Shown: in pieces, positions 7,174 to 13,466 of the stretch
Position numbering within the stretch: position 1 is the first letter of the stretch
Layout: each line of letters begins with the position of its first letter
Assembly (NCBI GenBank): GCA_004558805.1
Contig: SFDE01000023.1
Coordinates: forward strand, 1 to 24,205
Direction: 5' to 3'
Length of the DNA stretch: 24,205 nucleotides
Source of the DNA: Faecalibacterium prausnitzii
GTDB taxonomy: Bacteria; Bacillota; Clostridia; Oscillospirales; Ruminococcaceae
Notes under the pieces: model-generated
Seen by the model: the letters and a program-made list of their open reading frames with translations, nothing else
What the model was told of the DNA's origin: nothing
Database searches by the model: none
Position numbers and translations under genes: made by a program

Positions 7174-8109
7174 TCAGCTGTGGAGGACCGCCTCAATGGC
7201 GTCCCGGTCCAGCCCTTCTCCGATGACGATGAGCACGTCCTGCCCCTGAGGGATGGGGGCAAGGGTCTGCCCGGCGGCGGTGGCATTCAGTTCCAGCCAG
7301 CCATCCCCCTCCGGCGCAAAGCCCTTTACCCGCAGCACCTGCCCGCAGGCGGGGTCTGCAAAGAGCCGCTTTGCGGCGGCGCCGAGCTGGTCCGGGGTCA
7401 GCTTCTGCTCCAGAAAACACAGAGAGCTAAAGGTCTGGTGGGGATCAAAGTGCAGCTTCTCGCAGCTTGCCTGTCGGCTGCCGCAGGCGGCAACGGCGGC
7501 AAGGTCTGCATCCGTAAGCGTACTCCAGTCCTTTGTCAGGATCTCCCCGGGGGCAAACTTCCGGGAACAGCGACAGCCTTCCAGCGCCCGTGCCAGATGT
7601 GCCTTTACGGCATCCTGCTGTGCCGGGTCTGCCAGCTGACTGCGGCTCAGCAGCACCATCCCGGCGTTAGCGGTCTCGGAGGCAAGCAGGTATTCCGCTT
7701 GCGGAGAAAGCTGCTGCGGCAGCAGGGCGTCCACAATGGCAATGACGCTGCCCACGGAATACCACCGGTCCAGCGGGTCGTCCCGCAGCACATCAAAGAA
7801 CTCGTCCACATCAAAGATGCCGCTGGGCTCCACCACCACCCGGTCAAAGCCCCGCATTGCCAGCGCAATGAGCTTGGTGCGCATCCGCCGCTGGTGGGTG
7901 TCGCAGTCGCAGCCGCCGCTGATGGTCTCCAGATCGCACCGGGGACCCAGCAGGTCCTGCACCAGCATGGCATCCACGTTCACTGCGCCAAAATCGTTTT
8001 CCAGAATGCAGACGTTGTGTCCCTGTGCCACAAGATACTGCACATACCGGCGCAGAAAGGTGGTCTTGCCTGCCCCCAGAAAGCCGGTGATAAGGTCTAC
8101 CTGTACCAT
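7174..8109 (-). CDS. COG0523/CobW-family GTPase, probable metallochaperone
   Basis: This 311-residue G3E GTPase has the P loop GFLGAGKTT (9-17), a switch region with LENDFG, and the VVVEPSG motif of G3E GTPases, with a CobW C-terminal domain after about residue 210. The family loads metals such as zinc or cobalt, or helps assemble metalloenzymes. The metal site of the family, CxCC, here reads GCDCD (66-70), so the last cysteine is replaced by aspartate. The ATG at 8109 has GGGAGG upstream; an in-frame ATG at 8151 lies upstream of this site and would add 14 poorly conserved residues. It leads an operon with two Gfo/Idh oxidoreductases. That suggests, without proving, a role in supplying metal to an enzyme of that pathway. 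Confidence 0.88.
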   Translation of the reverse strand: MVQVDLITGFLGAGKTTFLRRYVQYLVAQGHNVCILENDFGAVNVDAMLVQDLLGPRCDLETISGGCDCDTHQRRMRTKLIALAMRGFDRVVVEPSGIFDVDEFFDVLRDDPLDRWYSVGSVIAIVDALLPQQLSPQAEYLLASETANAGMVLLSRSQLADPAQQDAVKAHLARALEGCRCSRKFAPGEILTKDWSTLTDADLAAVAACGSRQASCEKLHFDPHQTFSSLCFLEQKLTPDQLGAAAKRLFADPACGQVLRVKGFAPEGDGWLELNATAAGQTLAPIPQGQDVLIVIGEGLDRDAIEAVLHS

Positions 8110-8152
8110 AGTATAAAAGCCTCCCTGCCTGTTTGTGTTTGGTGTCAGCACC

Positions 8153-8158
8153 AGTATA
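8153..8158 (-). promoter_or_regulatory. Candidate -10 box of the COG0523/oxidoreductase operon
   Basis: TATACT on the minus strand (8158-8153) lies 43 bp upstream of the GTPase start. No convincing -35 box is found at 16-18 bp, so an activator may be needed or the promoter is weak. Confidence 0.35.
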
Positions 8159-8190
8159 CCGCACTGCGTCCCTCAGCGCCAGCAAAAGAA

Positions 8191-8227
8191 CAAAAAAGGG
8201 GATGCCCCACAGTGCAGCGGGACATCC
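8191..8227 (-). terminator. Terminator of the FHA-protein gene
   Basis: On the minus strand GGGGATGTCCC and GGGGCATCCCC form a stem with a short loop, followed by TTTTTTG, directly after the FHA-protein stop codon. Confidence 0.88.
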
Positions 8228-8236
8228 CCCAAAGGA

Positions 8237-9376
8237 TCACAGCAGATGGAATTCGGTCTGCTCATCGGCAAACACGATCTTTGCGCCGTCCGACAGCTGC
8301 ACAGGGCTGTTTGCTGCCAGAGGCTGACCGTTCACCGTAGTGCCGTTGGTGGAGTGCTGGTCCTCCAGCCAGAAAGCGCCATCCTTAAAGAAGATACGGG
8401 CATGGGTGCCGCTGACCAGCCGGTTGGAAAGGGCGATGGTATTTTCCGGCTTGCGACCGATGACCGCACCGGTGCGGGAAGAGATAGTGAACATCTCGTT
8501 GGTTGCCAGCCGGGTGAGCATGGCACGCTTTTCCGGCGGAGTCATGAACACGGTAGCCTCGGTATCCTCTTGTTCCTGCGGAGCGTCCTGACCCAGGAAC
8601 ACCGTTGCCTCCAGCTCCGGGGAGACCTCCATTGCCGCCGGGGTCGGCACCGGCTGCTGCATGGGCTGCTGCATCGGAGCCACAGGAGGAACCACCGGCT
8701 GCTGCGCCGGCTGCTGCACGGGAGCCATAGGGGGAACCATAGGCTGCTGTGCCGCAGGCTGAGCGGCAGGGGCGTGCACCGGCATACCGGCAGGTGCCAC
8801 GATGTTGCTGCGGTCCCGGGGTGCAGCAGGCTGCATGGGCTGGGCGGGAGCCATGGGAGGCACCGGACGATTGGGTGCCGGAGGTGCGTAGGGCTGTGCC
8901 GGGGCAGCGTAGCCCCCGGCGGGAGCGGAGCTCTTACTCAGCACTGTCAGCACCACCGCCGCAACATTCAGCAGCACTGCCAGCAAAAACATCAGCTGAG
9001 CGGGGCCACGATGGACAAAGGAGCGGTAAAAGCCGGGAAGGGCAGAACAAAGACTGTTGTAGAACACCTGCTGAAGGAACAGGCTCAGCATGGATGCGCC
9101 GCCGCTGCCCAGGGAGAAGGTCAGCAGACCGCACGCTGCCTGTGCCACTGTCAACACAAACAGAAACAGGATCAGGATCCATGTTAGCCCTGCACCGTTG
9201 TAACCGGCGATCTTGAAGAAGCTGAAGCTCTCGCTTTCCCCAAAGGCACTCACCGTGAGCACCGGCAGAAACAGTCCGATCAGCTGCGCTGCCGCCGCCC
9301 CAAAGGCGAGAAAGCCGGCGATCTTGCGGGTCCCTTCTGCCTCGTCGATCCGCTTTAGTTTGAACAATTCTTCCAT
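8237..9376 (-). CDS. Membrane-anchored FHA-domain protein with proline-rich linker
   Basis: The 379-residue protein has four hydrophobic segments (about 18-43, 62-86, 94-113 and 126-147). A proline/glutamine/alanine-rich linker follows (about 150-248) with repeated QQP and PPMAP elements, and then a C-terminal FHA domain (about 295-375). The FHA signature is clear: IGRKPEN, the phosphothreonine-binding SGTHARI, and DQHSTNGT. Just before the FHA domain the segment EATVF occurs twice (256-260 and 273-277), each a plausible phosphothreonine site. The start at 9376 follows AGGAGG. FHA domains bind phosphothreonine peptides, so this protein should act with a PknB-type kinase. No kinase gene is in the window. 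The gene is monocistronic between its own promoter and terminator. Confidence 0.9.
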   Translation of the reverse strand: MEELFKLKRIDEAEGTRKIAGFLAFGAAAAQLIGLFLPVLTVSAFGESESFSFFKIAGYNGAGLTWILILFLFVLTVAQAACGLLTFSLGSGGASMLSLFLQQVFYNSLCSALPGFYRSFVHRGPAQLMFLLAVLLNVAAVVLTVLSKSSAPAGGYAAPAQPYAPPAPNRPVPPMAPAQPMQPAAPRDRSNIVAPAGMPVHAPAAQPAAQQPMVPPMAPVQQPAQQPVVPPVAPMQQPMQQPVPTPAAMEVSPELEATVFLGQDAPQEQEDTEATVFMTPPEKRAMLTRLATNEMFTISSRTGAVIGRKPENTIALSNRLVSGTHARIFFKDGAFWLEDQHSTNGTTVNGQPLAANSPVQLSDGAKIVFADEQTEFHLL

Positions 9377-9526
9377 GATATTCCTCCTGTTGTTTTCAGG
9401 TTTATTTATCCACTCCGTAGGCTCCACGATCTTTGTGGGACCCACGGATCAGATCCTCCGCTTCCGGCACAACTGCCGTGGTATTTTTACAGGACGTCCC
9501 CCAATGGCAGTCCTGTCTGCCTTATC
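9377..9526 (-). promoter_or_regulatory. Structured 5' leader of the FHA-protein gene
   Basis: About 150 nt separate the predicted transcription start from the start codon. On the minus strand the leader contains perfect short stems: CAGGAC/GTCCTG (arms at 9515-9510 and 9495-9490) and CGGCA-GTTG-TGCCG (near 9480-9465). I recognise no known riboswitch. Confidence 0.4.
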
Positions 9527-9532
9527 TCCTTT

Positions 9533-9561
9533 ACTATACCACGCTTTGCCCTGCCCTGCAA
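9533..9561 (-). promoter_or_regulatory. Promoter of the FHA-protein gene
   Basis: On the minus strand TTGCAG (9561-9556), a 17-bp spacer and TATAGT (9538-9533) form a good vegetative promoter. Confidence 0.75.
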
Positions 9562-9683
9562 ACATATTTCCTTCAATTGCAGCTCCGGCAGACAAACCGC
9601 CGCCTTTTTCCCGGTTTTGCCGCCGCTGCCTGTTCCGCCGGGACCCGGCATAGGGGCTTTGGGGGCGTTTTTATGGATATGCA

Positions 9684-9719
9684 AAACAAAAAAGCGTCCT
9701 GAATTTCTTCAGAACGCTT
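9684..9719 (-). terminator. Terminator of initiator tRNA-Met
   Basis: On the minus strand AAGCGTTCTGAAGAAATTCAGGACGCTT forms a stem (one mismatch, small loop) followed by TTTTGTTTTG. It starts 3 nt after the tRNA CCA end. Confidence 0.9.
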
Positions 9720-9721
9720 GG

Positions 9722-9798
<77 letters not shown>

Positions 9799-9843
9799 AT
9801 ATTTACTTTTCCGCTCTCAGCGGTTCTCGCCGACTGCTCAAGT

Positions 9844-9872
9844 ATAATACCACACACCGGGGTGGAAGTCAA
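9844..9872 (-). promoter_or_regulatory. Promoter of initiator tRNA-Met
   Basis: On the minus strand TTGACT (9872-9867), a 17-bp spacer and TATTAT (9849-9844) lie about 45 bp upstream of the mature tRNA 5' end. Confidence 0.85.
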
Positions 9873-9896
9873 CCCCTTTTTAAAAAAAATCGGATT

Positions 9897-11024
9897 TTAT
9901 TTCTTTTTCTTCTTTCTGCGCACCAGCACCACTGCCAGCACCACCGCTGCGATCACCAGCACCGGCAGCAGGTAGAGCAGGATCACTGCCAGCTCCTGCA
10001 GTGCTTCCACAAAGGCGCTCCAGCCGTTGGACAGGGCGGCGGCAAGCCGTGCCCCAAAGCTTTCGATCTCCGGGGAGTAGGTCTCCACCTCATTGAGGCT
10101 GATGTTGACGGTGCACTGCCGCACCTGATCGCTGTACCAGTCCAGCTGGCTCTGCCAGCTTTCGATCTGATACTGTACATCGCTGAGGGAGGACTCGATC
10201 TCCAGCAGGTCCGCAAGGTTCTCTGCCTGCTGCTGCAGCTGCTGCAGCCGGGTGCGCCGCGCTTCCAGGTTGGCAAGCCGTGCTTCCACATCCATATACT
10301 GGGTGGTCACATCCTCTGCGTCCTGACTTTTGTAGGTGACCCTGCCTGCGGCAGCAGCAGCCTCCAGAAAGCTCTGGTAGTTGTCCGAGGGCACACGGCA
10401 GGTCAGGCTGGCACTGCGTGCAGAATCTGCCCGGGTGTACTCGCTGCCGGATTCCAGATAGCCGCCTGCAGCGGTCAGCGCCTGATCCAGAGTCTGCCGT
10501 GCCTCATCGTAGTCCCGGCTTTCCAGCGTCAGGCTGGCGGTGTAGATGATCTTTGTGCTGTCGGCAACGCTCCGGTCCTCCACCGGGGCGGCATCCCCCG
10601 CAGACAAGGCACCGGCTGCCGTATTGGCACTGTTTTCCAGCACGTAGCCGTATTCTGTACCGTCCAGATCCACGGTGGAGCGGTCCGCCGCTCCCAGTGC
10701 AGGGACACTTGCAGCAGAGTATTCCATCACGTTGCTGCTCTTTGCCCCCATGCTCAGCATACCGGTGTTCAGGGCACCGTAGCCCACCACGCACACCGCA
10801 AGGCAGGCTGCCAGAAGCCCCGCCTGCTTTGCAGGGAAACGGATCAGCTTCTTTTTCGGTTCCCTGCGCTCCGGCTGCGCCGGTGCTGCAGAGACCGGGC
10901 GGGGCATCATGGGCTGGTTCTTTTCTTCTTCGGTCAGCTGGTCGGTCATGGCAAGCAGCTTTGCCTTCAGGTCCTCCGGGACATGAAGCTCGTCTGCCTC
11001 CATCTTGTACTCATACCACCTCAT
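9897..11024 (-). CDS. DUF4349 membrane protein, candidate anti-sigma factor
   Basis: The 375-residue protein begins with a charged cytoplasmic segment (1-60), followed by a membrane helix (about 67-84). A large extracytoplasmic DUF4349 domain follows, with a coiled-coil stretch rich in Leu/Gln (about 245-295), then a C-terminal membrane helix (about 345-368) and a basic RRKKKKK tail. The start at 11024 has GGAGG upstream and overlaps the sigma-factor gene by 14 bp, so the two are translationally coupled. This pairing and the N-in topology match membrane anti-sigma factors, but the zinc anti-sigma motif (HxxxCxxC) is absent. DUF4349 function is poorly known. I infer that the N-terminal segment binds the sigma factor and the outer domain senses envelope state. 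Confidence 0.85.
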   Translation of the reverse strand: MRWYEYKMEADELHVPEDLKAKLLAMTDQLTEEEKNQPMMPRPVSAAPAQPERREPKKKLIRFPAKQAGLLAACLAVCVVGYGALNTGMLSMGAKSSNVMEYSAASVPALGAADRSTVDLDGTEYGYVLENSANTAAGALSAGDAAPVEDRSVADSTKIIYTASLTLESRDYDEARQTLDQALTAAGGYLESGSEYTRADSARSASLTCRVPSDNYQSFLEAAAAAGRVTYKSQDAEDVTTQYMDVEARLANLEARRTRLQQLQQQAENLADLLEIESSLSDVQYQIESWQSQLDWYSDQVRQCTVNISLNEVETYSPEIESFGARLAAALSNGWSAFVEALQELAVILLYLLPVLVIAAVVLAVVLVRRKKKKK

Positions 11025-11502
11025 CCTCGATCTCCTCCTTCAGCATCGTATGTAACTGCGCTCGGGCACGCCTCAGCCAGCTCAGCACCGTGTTGGTGGG
11101 CACCTTCATCATCCTGCCGATCTCCGCCGCCGTGTATCCTTCGTAATAATGCAGGTATACACTGTTGCGGTAGTTCTCCGGCAGGGTGCGCACCGCATCC
11201 AGCACACTGCCGTCGGGCATCTGCTCCGGTGCCGGCAGGTTCTCGTCCAGCTCCGTGTCCTTCTGGTACGCCGCCCGGGTCAGGTCCCGGCAGCGGTTGA
11301 TTGCCACCCGCAGCAGCCACGCCTTGAGATGCTCCTCACTCTCAAAGCTGCCGTTGTAGTGCAGCAGTTTTTCAAACACATCCTGCACCACATCCTCGGC
11401 ATCGGCTGTACAGCGGCAGTTGTGTACTGCGGCGCGGTAAACGGCGTCGCTGTACCGCTGCACCGCCAGCGCAAATACTTCGTTTCTGGTCATCTGTCCC
11501 AT
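11011..11502 (-). CDS. ECF-type RNA polymerase sigma factor
   Basis: The 163-residue protein has only sigma regions 2 and 4, as in the ECF group. Region 2 includes AVYRAAVHNCRCTADAEDVVQ and DVFEKLL, then the DNA-contacting WLLRVAINRCRD. Region 4 holds LPENYRNSVYLHYYEGYT, AAEIGRMMKV and the helix NTVLSWLRRARAQL. The start at 11502 has AGGAG about 14 nt upstream; an ATG at 11493 is an alternative. It is transcribed with, and overlaps, the DUF4349 gene, the usual sigma/anti-sigma arrangement. Such pairs are normally autoregulated; the target promoter is not identifiable here. Confidence 0.92.
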   Translation of the reverse strand: MGQMTRNEVFALAVQRYSDAVYRAAVHNCRCTADAEDVVQDVFEKLLHYNGSFESEEHLKAWLLRVAINRCRDLTRAAYQKDTELDENLPAPEQMPDGSVLDAVRTLPENYRNSVYLHYYEGYTAAEIGRMMKVPTNTVLSWLRRARAQLHTMLKEEIEDEVV

Positions 11503-11655
11503 GGTTCAAATTACTCTCCTTTGATGCCTGTAAAAGGCTTTGGTGGGATACTGGACCCCACGGGGACATTTCACTCAATATACGGTCGAGCGGTCCCGTT
11601 CATTGCAAACCGGCAGAGAAAAAAAGCAGTTTTTTCCTGTTTTGGCTCCTGCCGC

Positions 11656-11693
11656 CTCCGGCGCACCGGCAATTCCGGTCCGATGCGCCGGAG
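11656..11693 (-). promoter_or_regulatory. Stable hairpin in the leader of the sigma-factor gene
   Basis: CTCCGGCGCA (11656-11665) pairs perfectly with TGCGCCGGAG (11684-11693), and an inner CCGG/CCGG pairing lies within the loop. On the minus strand it is followed about 30 nt later by a run of seven T residues (near 11625). It could be an attenuator-like leader structure, or mark the end of the upstream transcript; neither is proven. Confidence 0.5.
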
Positions 11694-11712
11694 ACCCCGG
11701 TATTCCGGCATA

Positions 11713-11718
11713 AGTATA
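11713..11718 (-). promoter_or_regulatory. Candidate -10 box of the sigma-factor operon
   Basis: TATACT on the minus strand (11718-11713) lies about 210 bp upstream of the sigma-factor start. The region 15-17 bp further upstream is only a poor -35 match (TTTTGT/TTGTTT). An ECF-type promoter elsewhere in 11503-11750 cannot be excluded. Confidence 0.3.
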
Positions 11719-11750
11719 ACATGAATACGCCCAAAACAAAAGGGCGACCC

Positions 11751-12329
11751 TCATCCCCTCCGGTATACCCTTTGCAGCAGTGCCACCCGCTGGGCAAGAA
11801 AGCTCTCCGCCCGGGGGTGGTGCTGCCAGCACTTTCCGGCAGTTGTCTGCACAAGCTTTCTGCCCAGTGCGGCGGGGTCGGTGTCCATCCGCTCCACATC
11901 CTCCACCGTCAGCTGCACCGTCAGCCCCGCCGGGCAGTCCGGTACCGGCGGCAGGGGGTCGGTCCACATAAAGGGCGGCAGCAGCTGCACTGACACCACC
12001 GTGCGGGTGCACTCATCTGTAAGCAGCAGGGCGGCAGGTGCCCCCTCCGGCGTCACATGGAGGCTGCTGTACAGCAGCTGCAGCTGTCCGGGGGCAAGCA
12101 GCCGGGTGTAGCCCTCTTTTGGCTCCGGGGAAAGGCGCAGGTACTCCCTTGCCTCCTCCAGATAGATATGCCGTGCCGGGGCACGGAGCGCCGCATAAAG
12201 CCCCGGCAGGGCAAAGCTGCCGGTACGGTCCAGTGCCTGCTGCGCCAGCAGATAGAATTCGGTCAAAGGATGCGCAGGGTCCGGCTGCGGCATCCCGAAG
12301 TCCGGACGGGATAGATGTCCTCCGCCCAT
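11751..12329 (-). CDS. Uncharacterised 192-residue protein
   Basis: I do not recognise this protein. It is predicted to be cytoplasmic, with no signal peptide or membrane helix. It has several helical Leu/Ala/Arg-rich stretches (about 30-70), a middle section with a beta-like pattern (GQLQLLYSSLHV, APAALLLTDE, RTVVSVQLLPPF), and a basic C terminus (AQRVALLQRVYRRG). The start at 12329 is chosen because AGGAGG lies 8 nt upstream; a TTG seven codons earlier would place that site inside the gene. Codon use matches its neighbours and it has its own promoter, so it is probably a real gene. It is divergent from bioY with a shared control region, but nothing in it suggests a biotin role. Confidence 0.75.
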   Translation of the reverse strand: MGGGHLSRPDFGMPQPDPAHPLTEFYLLAQQALDRTGSFALPGLYAALRAPARHIYLEEAREYLRLSPEPKEGYTRLLAPGQLQLLYSSLHVTPEGAPAALLLTDECTRTVVSVQLLPPFMWTDPLPPVPDCPAGLTVQLTVEDVERMDTDPAALGRKLVQTTAGKCWQHHPRAESFLAQRVALLQRVYRRG

Positions 12330-12367
12330 GGGAAGTACCTCCTTTATCAAACATAAAACTATTTTTT

Positions 12368-12397
12368 AGTATACCTTTTTTCCCCTGCAAAAAACAA
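12368..12397 (-). promoter_or_regulatory. Promoter of the 192-residue protein gene
   Basis: On the minus strand TTGTTT (12397-12392), an 18-bp spacer and TATACT (12373-12368) lie about 40 bp upstream of the start codon. Confidence 0.6.
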
Positions 12398-12408
12398 GGG
12401 TCCTGCAA

Positions 12409-12441
12409 TTGTAAACCTCTGCTCAAATTCATAGTTGACCA
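12409..12441 (+). promoter_or_regulatory. Candidate BirA operator upstream of bioY
   Basis: TTGTAAAC (12409-12416) and GTTGACCA (12434-12441) form an imperfect dyad with a 17-bp spacer. Known BirA operators are dyads of TTGT(A/T)AAC-type arms with about 15-18 bp between them. The second arm departs from the ideal at two positions, perhaps because it doubles as the -35 box. Position and downstream gene both fit biotin repression. Confidence 0.6.
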
Positions 12442-12464
12442 TTTGCGTCTTCTGCCGGTATACT
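12435..12464 (+). promoter_or_regulatory. Promoter of bioY
   Basis: TTGACC (12435-12440), an 18-bp spacer and TATACT (12459-12464) lie 49 bp upstream of the ATG. The -35 box lies within the right arm of the candidate BirA operator, so repressor binding would block polymerase. Confidence 0.75.
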
Positions 12465-12513
12465 TTTCCGTAGCTGCTATTTCACAAATCAAGACAGAGG
12501 GGAATCTATACTT

Positions 12514-13083
12514 ATGAAAAACAAAAAACTTACCACCTACCAGATGGCTGTCACCGCTCTGATGACCGCCGTGATGTGCGTGCTGGGACCCCTGAGCGTT
12601 CCCATCGGTGCCGTGCCCATCTCCCTGACCAATCTGGTGATCTGCTTCACCGTCTGGCTGCTGGGCGCAAAGCTGGGCACCCTCAGCGTGGCGCTGTATC
12701 TGCTCATCGGTCTGGTGGGCGTGCCGGTGTTCTCCGGCTACGGTGCCGGCATCGCAAAGATCGCCGGTCCCACCGGCGGCTATCTGGTGGGCTTTCTGCT
12801 CATGGCGTTCATCGGCGGTCTGTTCATCGAAAAGAGCAAGGGCAACCCGGTGATCTCCGGCGTGGGTCTGGTGCTGGGCATCGCCGCCAGCTATGTGCTG
12901 GGCACCGCATGGTTCGTATTCCAGATGAAGTGCGAGCTGAGCCACGCTCTTGCCGTGTGCGTCTACCCCTTCATCGCCTTTGACCTTGCCAAGGTGGTCA
13001 TCTCCTGCGTGGTGGGTGCGCTGCTGCGCAAGCGTCTGGAGCAGGCAGGGGTGCTGAAGCTGCAGAACGCCGTCTCGGAATGA
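12514..13083 (+). CDS. bioY: BioY, biotin-binding (S) component of an ECF transporter
   Basis: The 189-residue integral membrane protein has six hydrophobic segments and a clear BioY pattern: TAVMCVLGPLSVPIGAVPIS near the N terminus, LLGAKLGTLSVALYLLIGLV, then VPVFSGYGAGIAKIAGPTGG and YLVGFLLMAFIGG. It binds biotin and works with the energy-coupling module EcfA-EcfA'-EcfT, whose genes are not in the window, so it should be a group II ECF transporter sharing that module. The ATG follows GAGGGG at a slightly long spacing (about 10 nt). It is monocistronic with its own operator, promoter and terminator. It implies that the organism imports biotin, and no biotin synthesis genes are seen. Confidence 0.95.
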   Translation: MKNKKLTTYQMAVTALMTAVMCVLGPLSVPIGAVPISLTNLVICFTVWLLGAKLGTLSVALYLLIGLVGVPVFSGYGAGIAKIAGPTGGYLVGFLLMAFIGGLFIEKSKGNPVISGVGLVLGIAASYVLGTAWFVFQMKCELSHALAVCVYPFIAFDLAKVVISCVVGALLRKRLEQAGVLKLQNAVSE

Positions 13084-13148
13084 TCCGCCGTACCTTTTAA
13101 ATTAAAGCAACGCAATACGCCGGACCGGCTGTAGAGCCTCTCCGACAG

Positions 13149-13191
13149 AAAAGAGACAGACTCCCTCAAAAGGGTCGCCTGTCTCTTTTTT
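13149..13191 (+). terminator. Terminator of bioY
   Basis: AAAAGAGACAG and CTGTCTCTTTT form an 11-bp perfect stem closed by an inner CCCTCAAAAGGG hairpin and followed by TTTTTT. It starts 65 bp after the stop codon. Confidence 0.88.
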
Positions 13192-13244
13192 GCCGGGCAA
13201 AGCGGCGCTCCCGTCGCACTTCCCGGTCCGTCCCGGACATTCAT

Positions 13245-13297
13245 ACAAAAAGCAAAGCCACGACAAAACCGCATTTATAAACGGTTCGTCGTGGCTT
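13245..13297 (-). terminator. Terminator of tRNA-Pro
   Basis: On the minus strand GCCACGAC pairs with GTCGTGGC (arms 13295-13288 and 13264-13257), with an inner ACCG/CGGT pairing, followed by TTTGCTTTTT. Confidence 0.8.
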
Positions 13298-13303
13298 TTG
13301 TCG

Positions 13304-13379
13304 TGGTCGGAGTGGCGAGACTCGAACTCGCGGCCTCCTGCTCCCAAAGCAGGCGCGCTACCAACTGCGCAACACCCCG
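13304..13379 (-). tRNA. tRNA-Pro (anticodon TGG)
   Basis: The minus strand folds as a 76-nt tRNA with CCA encoded. The acceptor stem CGGGGTG pairs with CACTCCG (one G:T pair) and the discriminator is A. The anticodon stem CCTGC/GCAGG with loop TTTGGGA gives anticodon TGG. The T-loop GAGTTCGAGTC is standard. Confidence 0.95.
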
Positions 13380-13411
13380 TGATCGGCGGCACGGCTGCAC
13401 CGCCGAGATAT

Positions 13412-13440
13412 AGTATATCGTTTTTTGTGCGGTTCGTCAA
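13412..13440 (-). promoter_or_regulatory. Promoter of tRNA-Pro
   Basis: On the minus strand TTGACG (13440-13435), a 17-bp spacer and TATACT (13417-13412) lie about 33 bp upstream of the tRNA 5' end. A GGCGGTGCAGCCGTGCCGCC hairpin lies in the short leader. Confidence 0.8.
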
Positions 13441-13466
13441 TATCGAACCTTTGGCGGCATTTCCGG

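Noticed and set aside
6001..8340. A very long open frame on the plus strand (779 codons), antisense to the COG0523/oxidoreductase operon
   Set aside because: It lacks a ribosome binding site, has His/Gly/Gln-rich low-complexity composition typical of antisense frames in GC-rich genes, and lies opposite three clearly conserved proteins.
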